A stretch of 64,000 nt of DNA from Diatrype stigma (taxonomy: Eukaryota; Ascomycota; Sordariomycetes; Xylariales; Diatrypaceae): positions 62,001-126,000 of the forward strand of contig JAKJXP020000027.1 of assembly GCA_022225965.2 (NCBI GenBank), read 5' to 3'. A program made the position numbers and the translations under genes. Of this stretch, positions 12,775 through 25,573 are shown piece after piece; the stretch's first letter is position 1; each line of letters begins with the position of its first letter. The notes beneath the pieces are model-generated. The model saw nothing but the letters and a program-made list of their open reading frames with translations, had not been told where the DNA came from and ran no database searches.

Positions 12775-15319
12775 TAGTGGGTACGCATGCTGTTCGGAGA
12801 AAAAGTGGACGGCTATCGTGCCAAATTGAGATTTCCCCAGACTACGATCTGCTAATCCTATCAGGGGCCACCCAACATCCGGCCTTTGGTACCTACATAC
12901 CAATAAACAACCAACTGCAGAGCTTTTGCTACTTCTTCGTGCAAACTGCAAAGGAAGTCCTCGACGGCGAAAATAGAGTATCATGCACATGAAAGTGCAT
13001 AGGTACCTACCTACATACGAAGACATTATGCTACCTAGGCAGCTGCATATCTTCGTACGCGGCTCACCATGGCATGGGAGACTTGACGAACAGGAGAGGA
13101 GCGAGCAAATAGCTGACTTGGCTCATTTTACACTTGATTTTACACCACCGCCCCCCCCCTTCCTTCCGGGACTACTGTGCATGAAAAGCTAGACAGAATG
13201 ACGACTTTCCCATGGACAAATTGCATGCTCGCCTTCCCCAGCGTGGATGGTTCGGTAGCTCGGTGCCAAGACCGCACCGCACAGGCCTGACTAAAAGATG
13301 GCTCCTCTTCTAGTTCGTATGTAGGCAGTTTGGCTAGTGAGAGAATCTTCACGTTAGCTATTGCACGTAGTAGTACGAGTACATACGGAATGCCATGTAA
13401 TTATGTGCTATGCATCTACGGTGTAGTTTAGGTAAGGTAAAGTAGGTAGTTCGGTCCACAAGTGCTCCTTCGTACCTCGTGCACTTATTACCTACTAGGT
13501 GGTTAATGGTACCAACCAGTTGCCATTCTCATAGAGCTCGGAGCCTTATGCTGCTCCACCGCCAACTACTACATGTGTACCAAGTAGTCCATGGACCATG
13601 AGCCAGTTGCTAATAAAGCAGCGCCGTCTCATTTTCGTGACCCACGGACCCGAAATGATAACTAATGATTGCATACACGTGCACTTCTGTTCCAAAGCTG
13701 TTCCAAAAGCCAGAAAATTTCTCTACACTAGGCATGGTGTGATTCACCAACGGGATGATTCACTCTCCTACGCACTATCAGACTATTAATCAATCAATTG
13801 ATCCATCCGCCCATCCGTCCATCTGTCGTCTGGGGGGCCGATCTCGCACGGGTAGATTGATGGCTCCTGTCTCACCGATAACGGCAGAGCAGAGAACCAG
13901 TCCCGACGGCTTGCCAGGCTTGCTTGGAGGCACGGCTTGCGTACAGGCTATGGGCCTATGTACTACATACTCGAGAATGTGACCTCCCTAGAGCGGCCGA
14001 TAACGGACTTGTTGAGTCTTACAGTCGAATTTATTGGCACGATATGGCGAGGAGGAAGGCTACGCATGTAGTTGTAGTTCTTGGTGGTAGGTACCTAGTG
14101 TAGGTGCCAACTTCGTGCATACGGAACCTACTGTACGTCGACTACCCTTCCATCAACCTTCATGCAAGGCACATCGGAATTCCGGGTGCGAGTCGGAGGG
14201 TTCCAAGGTTGTTATCAATGCAAGGCACTAGGCACTTAGCTACAGTACGTACATACCTGCCGTCCAAGCTGCCTTGCTGTGCTTGGTCGTGTAGGTACCG
14301 GTAGTGATATCTTTTCGAAACAATGAAAGAGTCTCTCTCATGCTCATGCTCATGCTCTCATGTCTTCCCTCTTGTCCTTCCTCTAGCCTCATATCCTTGG
14401 CCCTGTATCTGATGATTGCTAGCAGCTAGGCTAGGGTGTTCGCTGGTGAAACTGTCGTCGTTGACCGGTAGCATCGACTGCATGCCTGGGTACTTGCCTA
14501 TGCTACATATCTACATAGGTAGTTGCAGTATATAGTAGGTAGATAGCCACTATATAATACCTACCTGCATACACACTGTCGAATTATACATAAACAGCAG
14601 CCAAGACGGGCAAAGTTCTGATATAAACGCGGCATAGCGGCTATAAGAAGCCCGGCATATGTATTTAGTGAAAGTTTATGTGTGGTTGGCGAGTGATGTG
14701 AGTGGGCTGACTAGCGCCGGGCGGGCAAGCCATCATCCTTCACCGTTCAAGAGCTCTACTACTGCCGATAAGTAGATGCCTCCACTCACTGCCTGGACTA
14801 GACGACGTACGCACGAGGTAGGTCAGAAGCGGTTTTGAAGTCTGGCGGTATCCCTGCAGCCTTGCAAGTTGAAATCAAGCCCAGACCATCCATGATCAGC
14901 ACTGAGAGTGAAAATACAGACCAATCCGAACCTTGAACTTCTCTCGAGCTTCAATAGTGAAGGCAGGCCGTAGGCATGTGCGTGTACCGGGGATGGGCAT
15001 GATAGCTGACTGGAATAGTACATACATACTTACATACATGCGCGGCAGAGGGCGGCAGGGACATGGGAGCAGGCCGTCGCCGCCGGTGATTGACGTGGAA
15101 GGCTCCGGTCCAAACGTTTCTAAACAGCATAAACTGGCCACTGGAGAAACGCTGCCGGATGTTTCATGCACTAACTACCTGCCTACATACCTACCTTATA
15201 TAGTACAGAATGAAACGCCTTCCTTCGCCTTTCTGATGCAAGGCTTACCTTTATATGCATCCATGGATCCATGAATGAGATGGATGTGCGAGGCATATTG
15301 TTATCGTACCTTCCCTATA

Positions 15320-15360
15320 GGCAGGCAACAGGCAGGCAGGCAGGCAGGCAGGCAGGTAGG
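15320..15360. repeat. GGCA tetranucleotide microsatellite
   Basis: About eight GGCA units with one interruption, ending in GGTA. The array is intergenic. Confidence 0.9.
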
Positions 15361-18300
15361 TGGTTCTTGCCGCGTTGAACATACAGTTTATCTCCGATTT
15401 ATGGGCCTGTGCCTACAGCCTGACAGGGAGCCATTCGTTTCGACAAGACCCTCAGAGAGCGGGAGGAAAACTTTGATTTATGGCACTATTGTTATTGTTA
15501 TTACCATTACACAGTAGATTTTTCTGCTCTGCTTCATCTCCTTCACTCACTGCCTCATATCTCGCTTATGCGTCGTTCAATCACGACAAGTATGACAGGC
15601 GCTGTGAATATTCCCGGCGTCCCCCTCTTCCGGCTATACATAGCGTATATAGCACATAGCAGCCTACATGTACCCTACCTATTCATCTGAGCCTGCATGC
15701 GTCACTTTGCGCTGCGTTGCGTTGCGTCGTGACTACGATATTCCTTAGATCACCATGTACGCATTTAGGCATGCTGAAACGATCTCAAGCGGGCTGTCGA
15801 CAGCCGAATGGCCTCGACCTCCGGGGGTTCGACGGTTCGGGCATCCTGCATCAAGCAAGAAGGAGACAATCCTCTTCAGCCTTGAGCTACCCGCCCTCCT
15901 ATTTCCTCTCATATGCCCATTGAGCTCTCAGAGCCAAGGCCCTGCCTACCTAGGTATGCTTGCATTATGTAAGGTAACAATAATGCCTACTACGAATACC
16001 ACGTAGTACACATCACTATTGACACCAATGACGGAGAGCTCAACCCTCCAACAACGGTGTGTGCCGGTTAGATGACGCGCCCTTGAACTGAAAAATTTTA
16101 ATTAAGGGAGATATGCCTTACGCTTCAAGGGCCACGACCAAACGCATGCATCGCTCTTTCATACAAGTGGCGAAAAAGACACTCTGCAGGGCCGTCTGGG
16201 TATTCATGCCTTGGTGCATTCCGACTGGTGTTGATGTATTGATACTAGATTTCGACTCCGTAACGGCGAGATGCACAACATCAACAGCCTAACATTGATA
16301 GTATTAGCAATAACATGCAGCTCTTGTTCACACTGCGTATCAAACTACGTAGTATATACCTAAGATCAACAGAAACGCCCCGGCTCCTCGGGGCTTTGTA
16401 ACTGCATGCATAGGACGTCATATGCTGCCTTCCCACACTGGTGGTTTGGCGAGATCCTCCCATTGAGCTACTGATCGAGGCCCTCGATGACACGGAATCA
16501 TCGAGCGTACGAATTACTTGCACGCCTACATGTCGTGTCATTGCAGCTAAGATGGTATCAAGCGGCGCCCCCTCAAGCGACAAAACACCTGTCATCTCTC
16601 AACTATAGACACTATAGACATGCAGCATCGTACCCAACTGGAGAGTTCGCAGTCTGCAGAGAAGGCACAGTTACATGGATCACATACATACACAGTTTGA
16701 GGTCCATATTTAGTTCATGGGGATAAGTAGCCAGCCGTTCAACTCGCAGCCAACGAAACAAGGTAGGTAGCCAGGCTCAGCGAAGACCAGGCATGTCAAA
16801 GTTCGGACAATTTATCGCTGATCCATGGTGGGTTGCCCCTAGCCTTATTGGTCCTGTGGCCTTACGGTAGTACCCAGAGCTTACTCTCCTTGCTCTCTTT
16901 CTATATCACCATTAACGAACGAATGAATTTGCGGGCGACGCGCGCCATCAACTCGCAATCCCAGACTTTGTGCATAACGCCCCCGAGGCCTTGGGTGTGT
17001 CGGCTGGCTGACATACATAGACATAGCTATTGTAGCTCTCTGAATCGCTGAGACAGGGTGGACGGATGGGGCTGCTAACGTGTCAACCCATCGACCCTCC
17101 TCAGCTTCTAGAACCCACACAGGGTTTACGAGTTATTACTTTCATTGCAATTTTATTACATTCCTAGCCAGCCGCCGCTACGGCTCCTCGAATCAATTTT
17201 CCCACCGGGGGTTTCAGACATGCCGTGCTCCCAGCACATCATCTCACTCATCGCCCTTTCTTTCTTTCTTCATGCCTTATCGGTTGCTTTTCCTCGGGCT
17301 ATTGGGTTTGTCAGATTGGGTTCAACGACATGATGAAAGCCGCCATAGTGGATATGCGAGCTGCTGTCTTTCGCCTAGCTAGCAGCAAAGTTTTTCTACT
17401 TGCTCCTTCTTACGTAACTACATATCCACCAGGCAGTGCCCTACGACCTTCAGGCGGCTGATTGCATCACAACAACGGCAGAACCTTGAGATCCCTCGTG
17501 GCACTCGATCTTGTGCAGTCTGGCAGTCTAGCACTCGGCCCAATCGAAATGGGTCAGGTCTGAACGCGGGACAAGTGTCTCGGCGCCTGAGGCACCAGCC
17601 ATGTCCAAACGATGACAGGGTGATTCAGGAACAAGGAGACAAGACAGACAGGACAGCCAGACAGAAAAAAAAAACCAAGTGCAGAGCTCTGCTTCGGACC
17701 ATCTGGTATGCCGTACTATGTATATGTGTGGCCATCACACAAGATGGTCCGCAATGTGGCCAGAGCTTAGCTAGCAACTCCGCCTAGATCGGTTCAATCG
17801 GATCACAGCCTCAGCTGAGCTTGTCGCCCTACGGCATCGGGGACGTCCTACGTGTCTTTCCTAGTGTATAGGTATCCACCTTGGAAGAAGATTCTTCATC
17901 GTCAGCTTATTATGACCATTGACAGGGCGTTTCAACCGCAAGGTAGGAACCCACTACGGCTGCTTATAACTGACTGAAGTCTATTTTGAGGGGTATACAG
18001 GGCTCTATATGTGAGCCGTGCTCCGCTACAAGGCTGCTCTCCCCTGTCCGCCTTGCGAGAGGGAGAGGGCCACGGAGAGCAGAGAAAAGGAGAGAAAAGA
18101 AAAAGATTTTCGATATTCGTTAATCAGGCCCACAGAAGGTGACTCAACAACATCGTGTTTCATCATGTCATCTCTCACAAGGAACGGGGAGGAACCGCTG
18201 CATAAGACATCCCCAAAGAAAAATTCTCATGTCTCTTAGGTGTTCTAGGACGACCGTACCGCCCCGTAACTGAAGAAGGTGCATTGGCGTTGGCCACAGC

Positions 18301-19582
18301 TTTCTTGGTACATGTGTCACGATGAATGTTTCTGAGAACAGCCTGTTTTGTATGGAAGGAATGCCTCAGTAATACGGATAGTAATAGGAGTCTATACTGG
18401 GAGGTGTTTGCATTTCCATATGCCCTATCCACTTACTATGTAGCCAGGGTGTACCTATATCACATCATAGTACGCATAGCCTTGTTACTGTATACCTTGT
18501 AGAAACTGAGAGCATCTTGAGAGCGGAGAGAAACATGCAGCAATTGCAATACCATTTTGCGGTTTCAACCTAGCAAGATCCCTCCCTCGTATTGGCGTTA
18601 AACGAAGTGTACATATGGATCTTGGAAGCCTGAACCAAACACCGAGCTTCGTTATCAATAAGTTACTCAGGCTATCCCAGGCCCTCCCCATACCGTAGTA
18701 TGTATCCCTACCTATGCACATATACAGGCAGAAAGTGTCTGAGTGAGCTATTTAACGAAAAAAATCGGGCATCGCGATACGCTGCTACAATTTCAGGATG
18801 ATAGATCCCTGCCTTGGTAAACTTTGTCAATAAGTTATAATATATGCGCACGAGAACTCTGACAAAGGTGGGAAACAGTTTCCTAACAACCTTTAATCTA
18901 AACTCCTCAGGCGCGCAACTTAGGTGCTAGGTATCTACAGTACTTACATGCATTCCTATGTATGTAGGTATCGAGACAGCCTCGCATTACGCCACTCATG
19001 TACGGCCGCGAGCACGTGTGTATTCTTCACCGGTGTCGCACCATGCAAGCGTAGGTAGAGAAAGGAGACGACAAACGAACGACTATACAGACTTAGTTCC
19101 CCCTTATAACCGGCCGCGACCGATATGCCAATTTGGCAATCGAACGATCGAGTTTTCCCACCCCATTCCATCTCTTATAAGATGAATTTGAATTTGAAAA
19201 TGTCAGGGATATATCCATCACAGCAAGATCTTCCCGCCTGTGGATCGCCTGCAGTATGTACGTGACTCGCATAAAGCTTGGCACCTAGCCTACCTACACT
19301 GTCCATACATACAGTAGGTAGGGTAGGTGTAGGTCCAGTGATCACCTTGGATCAAGAATGTAGTTTTGCCTGATGCATCGGGCGGCGTGAATAAGGCCCT
19401 GTCCCTGTCCCTGTCCAAGCAACGAACCTGCCACAGTTTACCTCGCACTTAATACAGCAGTAGCTAGGTGATCAGATGCCCTACCTACATAGAGCTGAGG
19501 TAGAGAATAGAGGTATACGAGTTTGACTTGAGAACACAAAGCGTAGTGCGTAGTAGACGTGTTAAGCTTCGTCTAAGAAGAA

Positions 19583-19602
19583 GGGGGGGGGGGGGGGGGG
19601 GG
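19583..19602. repeat. 20-nt G homopolymer
   Basis: An uninterrupted run of 20 G in intergenic DNA. Its length may be inaccurate because sequencing of such runs is error-prone. Confidence 0.9.
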
Positions 19603-21811
19603 AAGCCTGGACGTGCAGCGGAAGATGCCGCCTCCACACGTCAAGTCGAGTCCATCATGAACCGCCAACCGAAGAGCTTGTTCTTCGCTCGGCGAGAGAA
19701 TCGCAACCCACTCGCAGCAATTCACTCACGGGAAACTGCAACGGAGCCGCGGTGGTGGTGCAAAAAGAGACGGGCCAAGCAAAGCAAATCCAAGCCAATT
19801 CTGGTTCGATTTCTCTTCCTCGTCTCTGGTCGATGGGGCCGAATCGGTGCAGGTCGGTGGAACCAGGCGTCCCGTGGAACGCACCGTAGCCCTTCCGGCA
19901 TGATTGGCACGAGGGTGGGAGTGGGAGTGGCAGGTGGTGGTGGTGGTAGTGGTGGTAGTAGTAGGCGAGATATAGATCTGAATTGTCGAACAGTGCAACA
20001 GTGGCTGAGCGCCTCCCCGGCTCGACTCGGAACCGTACATGCCTATACCAGGTAGGTAGTAGTAGGTACCGAGGTACGCGGTTAGATGCAAGAAACCCCA
20101 TTGCGCAATCGCGCGCGCGCGCGCGTTCGCGTATTTCATCGCACGGCCCTGAGAATTACCGAGGCAGGTGTCAGTCAGACTGTCTCCTCCCAGTCGGTAG
20201 TCAGAGGGAGGAGAGCGGTAAAAGCTTCGCATCGTGGTTGCATTGACCCCCTAATTAACTACGAAAATGCAACCTTTCATGAACTGGCCTGCCTCATAAT
20301 GGAACGTATAGCAGGCTAATAATGATACCATGACTTTCCACATCCATATAAAATGGGGGGATGGAGAAGGATGAGAAACGCCAAGACGATCCGCAGCAAC
20401 TTAAACGGCGGGCCGTTCCCTGGCGTTGCAGCGATTTGCGGCGGCGGCAAAGGGCCAGCCAGGAAGGAGGAAGGAGCAAAAGAGCTCGGGCAAGCGGCCC
20501 CCAGAACTAGTTAAACCTTCGGGGGCGGGAAAATCAACGCTTCTTCATTCACTCATACTTCCTATCGTATCGTATCGTATTCCCTAGAGACGGATAGACA
20601 CCGACAGGCAGAGGACACTTCGCTACTGACGACCTTGCCAATGACATATTTTTCAAATGCTCTGGGTAAATATATCTCAATCTCGAAAAGGGGCCCACAC
20701 GGACTAGAGATCGAAGTATACCTACTACTGCATCGTAGTTATGTAGTTACAGGATCATCTAGTCACTACCTACCTAGGTAGTCATCGGCTATTTTCTGAT
20801 CTCACCACTACGGATGTGGGATGTTCTTATCTCTAGTAAGCTTTCTCCTTATCTACCTATCTATCTATCCTCTGCTCCTTTGCCTTATTTCGATCGAACG
20901 AGGCGGGAATCTGAACTATCCCTTGCTCGAACCGCCGCAGGGCCTGCAGGTACGATGAGCCGAACCGCACCGGTTCGAAGTCTGGTCTGTCAGTATGATG
21001 CAACCGTGGCGAGGGAGAGAGGGGGAAAGGAGAATGGAAAAAAGGGCTCAAAGGGAGAGCAACACAGGAAAACAACAGCGTCGTACGATGCTACCGAGTC
21101 ATGTAGGCGCTTGCATCCGCGGCTTGGCAAGGACTGTTCCACCCAGGTCCTCCTGACGAGGCGGCTCCCGGGCTGGGCGAGAATAGCGACGACAATGGAC
21201 ACTAGGCGATGGGTTGAGTGCGAGTCTATAAGCTGTTAGGTAGGCTACCTAACTACGCGTGCAACGATACCCGTGTTGCTGGTATTTCAGTACTATCGTA
21301 GATGTGTGCGCTGCGCTCGTTCTGTCACACGTACGCCATTAAGAACAGCTTGCATCGAGCCCCCCTATCTCATTCTACGCCCTCCCTACAGTTCGGCCAC
21401 TATAATGAGATGGCACGAGCGAGAGTCTTGAGCTCGTTTTAACGGAGACAAGGTTGCGCAAGATAAGTAAGTACCTGGATAGATACTCGGGCTTAATGAG
21501 CGGTACGATCGGCCTTGGGCGAAGTTTTTTTCTTTTTTTCACTCGGTGATTTACTGCGCAATGGATCGTGCGCGTCGTAGTGGCTAGCCAATGCTGTAGT
21601 ATTGATTCATCCTCCCCCTTGGGCGAGCGTTATGCTTGCTACCGATGCTGGTGCGAAGTCATCACATCACCCAACGACATAAACTACCTGTTTACGTAGA
21701 TACCTAAGTAGCTACCGCCTTTCATGCCACATGCAAGCCAAGTGATAATGTATCAGCCCAATCCTAGTTACCTATTCAGTTACCAGTCCCGAATCCCAAA
21801 CCCCAGACCCT

Positions 21812-23310
21812 CTAAGGCGCGAGCGCCCCCAAGTCCTCGAACCCGCGGGCGAGCGCGGCCTCGCCGCCGGCGGCGGTCTCGAGCTCGTACTCGATGTCGG
21901 GCTGGGCCTCGCGGTACAGGACGTGGGCCTCGCTGGCCATCTTGAAGTTGAAGGCGGCCTCGTCGTCGCTGATGAGGCGCTTCGGCAGGCCGTTGGCCGC
22001 GGCCGCCTCGGCCGCCAGCTGCACGCCGCACGACCGGTCCAGCAGGCCGAACAGGAACCCGGCCTCGTCCACCGTCGCGCCCACCGTCAGCAGGCCGTGG
22101 TTCATCAGCACCGCGCCCTTGCCCCGCGGGCCCAGCGCGTCCGCGATCCGCTCCCCCTCCTCCGCCCCGAACACGATCCCCCCGTACTGCGCGTACACCG
22201 CCTGCGCGTCGCCGTACTGCCGGCGTGGGGGGAAAAGTTGCGCGGTCAGCTTTTTTTGCTTGGTTCTCTAGTTTGGAATTGTTCATGATAAGGGAGAGGT
22301 ATGTATGATAAACGAGGGTCGGTTTGTTGGCCTCCGGGCCGGGGAGGGGGAAGAAGGGTTATTATAGTCGGTCGAAAGGCAGAACATCATCACATTGATT
22401 ACGACTCCCCCTTCCCACCGACAACCCCCAATTCAAACCAGGGCAAGAAGTGTATATGTGATGGTAAACATGCATAGACTTACGAAGTTGCACACGTCCT
22501 GGGTCAGCATCTCGAGCGGGCGGGCGAAGACGGACCAGGCGCGGCCGTGGTGGGTGTGGGCGTGGCAGACGGCGTGGACGTCGGCCGGGCGGCGCTTGTG
22601 GACGGCGGCGTGGATGAGGTAGCCGGCGGCGTTGGCGGGCCGGGAGACGTTGCCGCCGGCCACGCGGCCCGTCGCCACGTCCAGGCAGATCATGTCGCCC
22701 GCCGCCAGCAGGCCGAAGTGCCGCCCCAGCGGGTTCATCCACATCAGGCCCGGGAACTCCGGGTCCCGCACCGAGATGTGCCCCGCCTGGCCCTCCGTGT
22801 ACCCCTGCCGCGCCCACTGCCGGAACGTCGCCGCCATGTGCACCAGCACGTGCCGCCGGTGCGCCGTGTACGTCGGGAACGTCGGGATGCCTGCCGGTGG
22901 TGGGACGTTAGTTTGGGAGGTCATTTAGTCCATCAGTCACTCCGTCAGCCAGTCAGTCAGTCGGTAAGGTAATCATGCTCCGTCCGTCTGTTGCTCAGTG
23001 TCCTGTCTCAGGGGGTATGACTAGCTCCCTCTCCCGCCCCGCCCGATCCGGCTCGCCCCGGAAGAAAGGGGCTACTGAGCTGCAAAGCATAGTGCGTGGA
23101 GTTTATAATCGCAGAAGGGGAAACACGGCGAAGTGCACGCTTGTAGAGCTGACACGTACCTGGCATCACCACGCCGTGCGAGATCGCCTCTAGCGGCGTT
23201 GGTTCCCTCCCATCCTCGGGTGCCGGCCTGCCATTGACTAGGGCCTGTTTCTTGCTGTTCACTGCCAGCGCAGTAGTTGGTGCGGTCTCCGAGATTGCCG
23301 AAGGAGCCAT
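21812..23310 (-). CDS. Class II aldolase/adducin-domain protein
   Basis: Three exons on the minus strand (23310-23160, 22890-22484, 22216-21812; introns of 269 and 267 nt, GT-AG) encode 320 residues. The first junction gives VVMPG-IPTFPT and the second CNF-YGDAQAV, both typical of fungal members. The aldolase II domain spans about residues 60-300. Likely metal ligands are His160 and His162 (CHAHTHHG) and His226 in MNHG. Family members are zinc-dependent aldolases or epimerases, or non-enzymatic adducin-like proteins; the substrate cannot be told. Start: ATG at 23310 opens the conserved leader. Exons 2 and 3 have almost exclusively G- or C-ending codons, with a G-to-C switch inside each exon, while exon 1 and the introns have mixed composition. 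Confidence 0.9.
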
Positions 23311-25573
23311 AATGTCCGGTTCTGCCTTGTCCTGCGGCGTTGGTCGATTGATGCTGGGTCCTCTGGGACTTGGGCTTTACGTAGACGAAAATCCCCACAC
23401 CTTGGTACTCTTTTCGTAGCTGCCGGTATTAAGGAGGCTAGAAAGATCTTCACAGTAATTGTGTAGGATGTTTCCTCTAGGTTGACCGTGGTTGGAATGA
23501 ACTTAATCGGATCGACGACGAATATGTAGACATTTGGACTAGAAAGCGAATCTCTGCCCAAAGGATTGGAGGGGGCCTGGGGCGCGCGCCCTTCCCCGCG
23601 CAAATGTAGTTCGATGATAAGCGATCCAAGATCGGCTCCGGACCGGGCGCCCACCGGACCCGCATCTTTGATGCCGGCGTCCTAACTTGGTATGTGTTGG
23701 CATCGGACGTTTTCTGTTATTAAAAAAAGAGAGCTGATAGGGTACATCTTGCGATCAGGGAACCTGGGACTGAAGCAAGGGACCTAATCCTTCCTCCGAT
23801 TCCCGCCGCCTTGAGATTGTGTGAAGTGAAGTGTTTATATCATCACAAAATAGGGTATTGATAGATGAGACTTCGAAATCTGACGTTAAACTCCCTGACA
23901 GCTCAACGTTAGGTAAAGCATGGATATAAGGACTTGAATATGAATCTACAAATTGTCGGGCGGTGTCAAGGACGTGGCACGCCAGCTAAATTTTTAGTCG
24001 ATGTAGATCAGGGAGAGTATATAGCAAGCTACTCTATCACCTGCTGGAGTTATCAATGATAACCATGGTGTTACGCTGGTTGATAGCGCTACGAACCTGA
24101 GGCTGACATGCATTGGTGTCATCGTCACTACTAAGACAACTAGATACAAATCGAACGACTCCCATTAGCAGCAAGAGACTTGTGATGCACTCATCGTAAC
24201 AGCTTGATACTACACCGAACCCGAACTGGTATCTGACGATGTCCTCACTTGACAGGTAGTTAACTACTATAAGCAGTGTTTGACTGCGGGCACAACGCAG
24301 AGCTAAATCGCCGGTGAACTAAAGCATGCCTTTCTCCTGAGCATCGAGAGACACATACGGAGAGAAATAACAGACAATACAGCTTCATCTCGCCAATGCT
24401 TAGTACTATATATGCTATGAACATGGAAAACGATGACCCTTCCGCAAACTGTTCTAAAAACCGTCATTGTAGCTACGTCATTGTAACTTTGGTCCAGTTG
24501 AGAGCAACGAGGCTGTGTGCTTTAGTCCAGGCTAGATCTACTGCAGCGATCAGTTACACGTTTTTGTTCAACATCCGGAAGTGCCTACGACCACGCGACA
24601 CAGCGAGTCTTTGGGACCAGGAGTCTGCAGAACTACTTATCTATAACGAGGACTGGAAACCTCGTGCTAAGAAAGACTGGCGGGGGAAACACGAGTTGCT
24701 GATACGAATGTGTGTGTGTGAGAGAGAGGGGAAGGACAGTGTATATTTCCTCTTTCTAGGGGTAAGATGCAACCATGCTAAGTCGTAAAATCCACTCCCG
24801 ACAAGGCCTATTCAGAGAGCAACGGAGCATGACCACACTTCGTGCCCTCTCATATGGAAAGATCACAAGTAACTGGAAAAGAGATAGTATGCAACATATA
24901 ACCTACGTTGTCACCCGCGCCCGTTACGTTGCACGTCGTTATAACCTTACAAGATATTGAGGTCCCTGGTGTCTTAAGCCACCTAACAGCGGTTGTAAAA
25001 TAAGTCTAGGCAGGCAGGTAGTTCCACATGGTATTATCTCCGATACGGCGTCTTGCAACTGATATGAATAACATATCCCTTGCTTCAATGAGCACCTGGA
25101 TTCGGGCGCTCACCAAGGGAGGCTTGGGAGGTTTTAAGCCCGGTAACTTGGTTATGTAGCACTCACGTAGAGACACATGTGTACGTTTTACAACAAACGC
25201 GCACACATAAGGAGAGAAAAAGAGAGGTTAGAAGAAGAAAGAATCTTGATTCTCCCCCAAAAATATCCCGAGACTTTTGTCTAACTACCTAGCTAGGGGT
25301 ATATCCGACCGCAATGTTTTGTTCCGTTCTGTTGTGTTCCGCTCTGTACTGCTGGGAAAGGGGTGGGGGGGCGTAAGCAAGGGCGAAGAACCGTCGCAAT
25401 CGTACAATCTGTCTCTGTCTGTCTGTCTGTCTGCTCCAAGGTCGTCGTCGTAACTCATTAACATTCAGCCAGGGAAGGGAGGAATAAAAGGCCCAACGAA
25501 GCCAGCCGGCTGGCCGTGCAGCCAACTAATCAATCAATCAATCAAAGGAAAACAACCCATTAACCAATTCTCT
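23311..25573. other. Intergenic region upstream of aldolase
   Basis: No family is recognised. The first few hundred bases are probably the aldolase promoter. An ATG-initiated 130-codon frame at 24,396-24,788 (+) has no bias or motif I can use and is treated as unproven. The distal end (25,256-25,573) is likely 3' UTR of the phosphatase gene and contains a TCAA repeat near 25,527. Confidence 0.5.

Larger units (their letters stand above)
12775..21811. other. Second long gene-poor region
   Basis: About 9 kb without a gene I can support. It contains microsatellites (GGCA array at about 15,320, a 20-nt G run at 19,583, TGG/TAG triplets near 19,933, a GC run near 20,109, GTATC repeats near 20,563) and dispersed TACCTAGGTA motifs. 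Overlapping frames of 60 to 175 codons, densest at 19,500-20,250 and 20,800-21,240, occur on both strands and look like GC-rich shadows. Confidence 0.6.

Noticed and set aside
19528..20250. Many overlapping frames on both strands, up to 175 codons
   Set aside because: The DNA is GC-rich and repeat-rich (poly-G, TGG and GC arrays), so stop codons are rare. The products are low-complexity with no family.
20814..21239. 141-codon plus-strand frame
   Set aside because: No domain, mixed composition, and competing frames on the other strand.
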